Shown here in pieces: positions 4,511-6,325 of a stretch of 6,325 nucleotides of DNA. The position numbers and the translations under genes are program-made. The notes under the pieces were generated by a model that saw only the letters and a list, made by a program, of their open reading frames with translations, had not been told where the DNA came from and made no database searches. Numbering within the stretch: the first letter of the stretch is position 1; the number at the start of each line of letters is the position of its first letter. The stretch is from Eubacteriaceae bacterium (GTDB lineage Bacteria > Bacillota > Clostridia > Eubacteriales > UBA1433): positions 1-6,325 of the forward strand of contig JAAZOI010000330.1 of the NCBI GenBank assembly GCA_012797825.1, given 5' to 3'.

Positions 4511-6325
4511 CTAACTGCACCCCGTAGTGCTTCCGCAGTCTTTGCATACTTTGCAGTTGCCGTTTCTAAACATTTTCACGCTTCCGCAAGTTGCGCAGCG
4601 TTCGCCGTATAAGCGTTCTTCTTTTTCTTCGCTTTTTACAGACTCAGAAACCGTTTTTGTCTCTTTAACCGCAAGCACTGACTGCACATTCTGCGGCTTA
4701 ATTTGAATTCTCGTGTAGTCGCCCATTTCTATGTCAATTATTTTGCTTATAAGGTCGGCAACTGACGTCGCGTTTTTAATATACGGATGTCTGCTTACAA
4801 AACCAGCAGGCTCAAACTGCTGACCCCGCAGCAGCCTTGAAATTTCTTTTGGCGGTATGTTGTACTGCAGCATGTTTGATATTGATTTTGACAGCACCGC
4901 GAGCAGCCCTTTTACAACTGTGCCTTCTTTATCGCTTGATACAAACAATTCTGCCATTGTTCCGTCGTCATAATATCCTATCGTAACATACAGTTCAATA
5001 TCCCCAATTTCCGCCGCGTGCGTTCTGCTCATTCTCATGCCCGCGGGGCGTTTTCTGTTCGGTATTTGTTTTTCGCAGTTTTTCGCGTAATCTAAAAGTT
5101 CTTTATAGCTGTATTCATTAAGTTCTTTCTGCTTGACTGTTTTGCCCATTGTAAGCGGTTGGCTTACTTTACAGCCGTCACGGTACAGTGATATTGCCTT
5201 GCAGCCGGTTTTGTAGGCAAGCAGATGTATGTATGAAATATCCTCAACGGTTGCACTGTTTGGAAGATTAACCGTTTTTGATACGGAACCTGAAATGTTG
5301 GGCGTAATCGCCGCGACCATAAGTACATGCCCCTGAGGCGTTATTTCGTTTGCCGTCTCGAATATTTTTAAATGCTCCGCTTTAAAGTTCGGCGCTTTTT
5401 CAAGCGTAGTGTTTACAAGCCTTCCCTTATCGTCTTTTGTAAGCATATATTTTATAATGTCTTCTATTTCACTTGCTTTATACCCCAAGTTTTTAAGCGC
5501 TACTTCCACGTACGGATTTACAATTTCCATATATCCGCCGCCGGATAATTGTTTGTAAAATACGTGAGAGTAAAACGGCTCTATTGACGTTGCGGCGCAG
5601 TCCATAGCGAACGATATTGTTCCCGTAGGAGCTATAACGCTTACCTGCGCGTTACGGAATCCGTAAGAATTCCCAAGTTTTAAAGCGCTTGCCCATTCCG
5701 TTTTTAACGCGCCTGCAAGGTTTGCAAACCTCGTGCTTTTCACTTCTTTGTGATTTATTTTAAATACGTCGTAATCAATGCCTTCGGGTACGTCAGCTAT
5801 AGCCCCTGCCACTGAGGCATGGTTTTTAATTACTCGCATCATATATTGCTTGTTTATATCATAGGCTTTGAATGCTCCTGCTTGTTTTGCCATTAGCGCG
5901 GATGTTTTGTAAGACACCGCGGTCATAAGCGAGCACAGCGCAGCCGTTATGTTTCTTCCGGCATCGGAGTCGTATGGTATTCCTGCCGATAATAAAAGCG
6001 ATGCGACATTGCATATGCCAAGCCCCGTTGTTCTGAACATATAGCTTTTTCGTGCTATATCGTCTGTCGGGAAATGCGCCCAGTAAATGGATGCTTCCAA
6101 CACTAATTGTATAAGCGAGCACAGATGAATATATCCTTCTTCATCAAAAGCCGACTTTTCATTATCGTAAAACGCGTATACGTTAACGCTTGCGAGGTTG
6201 CACGCTGTATAGTCCAAAAACGCGTATTCGCTGCAAGGGTTAGTGGCGTTAATTCTGTTGTACTTTGCGTTATAAGCTCCGTCAAGCCCTGCGGGGCATG
6301 TATGCCATGCGTTGAACGTATCGTC
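4511..6325 (-). CDS. nrdJ: Adenosylcobalamin-dependent (class II) ribonucleotide reductase, C-terminal 604 codons
   Basis: This enzyme reduces ribonucleotides to deoxyribonucleotides using coenzyme B12, with no need for oxygen. The frame is open to the right edge, so the N-terminus is missing, probably about 200 residues judged by the usual 750-850. In residues counted from the edge, N-P-C-S-E-Y (29-34) holds the thiyl-radical cysteine C31 and glutamate E33. C42 in A-C-N-L-A-S, eleven residues on, is one of the redox pair; its partner lies outside the window. Other family marks are G-L-G (101-103), A-P-T-G-T-I (232-237), A-T-S-I-E-P-F (245-251), S-K-T-V-N-L-P (349-355) and G-C-K-A-I-S-L-Y-R-D-G (374-384). 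A TSCPD-type domain spans about 430-530. The C-terminus has a cysteine-rich tail, C-A-T-C-G (577-581) then C-K-V-C-K-D-C-G (591-598), ending G-C-S. It is a zinc ribbon or mobile dithiol arm. It is the first visible gene of the operon, and its promoter is outside the window. Confidence 0.97.
   Translation of the reverse strand, partial: DDTFNAWHTCPAGLDGAYNAKYNRINATNPCSEYAFLDYTACNLASVNVYAFYDNEKSAFDEEGYIHLCSLIQLVLEASIYWAHFPTDDIARKSYMFRTTGLGICNVASLLLSAGIPYDSDAGRNITAALCSLMTAVSYKTSALMAKQAGAFKAYDINKQYMMRVIKNHASVAGAIADVPEGIDYDVFKINHKEVKSTRFANLAGALKTEWASALKLGNSYGFRNAQVSVIAPTGTISFAMDCAATSIEPFYSHVFYKQLSGGGYMEIVNPYVEVALKNLGYKASEIEDIIKYMLTKDDKGRLVNTTLEKAPNFKAEHLKIFETANEITPQGHVLMVAAITPNISGSVSKTVNLPNSATVEDISYIHLLAYKTGCKAISLYRDGCKVSQPLTMGKTVKQKELNEYSYKELLDYAKNCEKQIPNRKRPAGMRMSRTHAAEIGDIELYVTIGYYDDGTMAELFVSSDKEGTVVKGLLAVLSKSISNMLQYNIPPKEISRLLRGQQFEPAGFVSRHPYIKNATSVADLISKIIDIEMGDYTRIQIKPQNVQSVLAVKETKTVSESVKSEEKEERLYGERCATCGSVKMFRNGNCKVCKDCGSTTGCS

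Noticed and set aside
4500..4547. Earlier ATG at 4547 as the start of the TraB-family protein
   Set aside because: The extra 16 residues would overlap nrdJ, show no family similarity and lack a ribosome binding site, whereas the ATG at 4499 has GAGGG at proper spacing.
6215..6217. TTG at 6217 as the start of the ribonucleotide reductase
   Set aside because: The same frame continues to the right edge and encodes the essential N-P-C-S-E-Y motif immediately upstream, so the gene is cut by the window rather than starting there.

Overview
The window looks like ordinary core chromosome of an endospore-forming, low-GC Firmicute, most likely a member of the Clostridia. The main evidence is a spoIIGA-sigE pair (pro-sigma-E and its membrane protease). 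Further support comes from an adenosylcobalamin-dependent ribonucleotide reductase, strong Shine-Dalgarno sites of the AGGAGG type, and short hairpin-plus-T-run terminators. I cannot name the species.

Right half, minus strand (about 2457-6325). This looks like one operon read right to left. It contains the C-terminal 604 codons of a class II ribonucleotide reductase (nrdJ, running off the right edge), a TraB/PrgY-type membrane protein, and a short fold-type IV (class IV) PLP aminotransferase. Gaps between the genes are only 11 and 15 bp. The operon ends in a hairpin whose loop contains the last stop codon, and the same hairpin can also end the convergent gene on its left.

Middle (about 1653-2456). 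A single plus-strand gene (1893-2429) encodes a 178-aa protein of unknown function with one N-terminal membrane anchor. It is visibly richer in A and T than its neighbours. A minus-oriented terminator (about 1736-1761) separates it from the sporulation genes.

Left part, minus strand (1-1715). This is the spoIIG locus: a probable Spo0A-type promoter with a perfect TATAAT and a 22-bp spacer, then spoIIGA, then sigE overlapping it, then 35 bp later the start of another gene at the left edge. By the usual gene order that gene could be sigG. SpoIIGA is expected to remove the pro-sequence of sigma-E in the mother cell, switching on early mother-cell transcription.

I found no CRISPR array, tRNA or rRNA, insertion sequence, phage module or obvious defence system. 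The points most worth a second look are the spoIIG promoter architecture, the lone plus-strand gene, the N-terminally short aminotransferase, and the uncertain sigE start.
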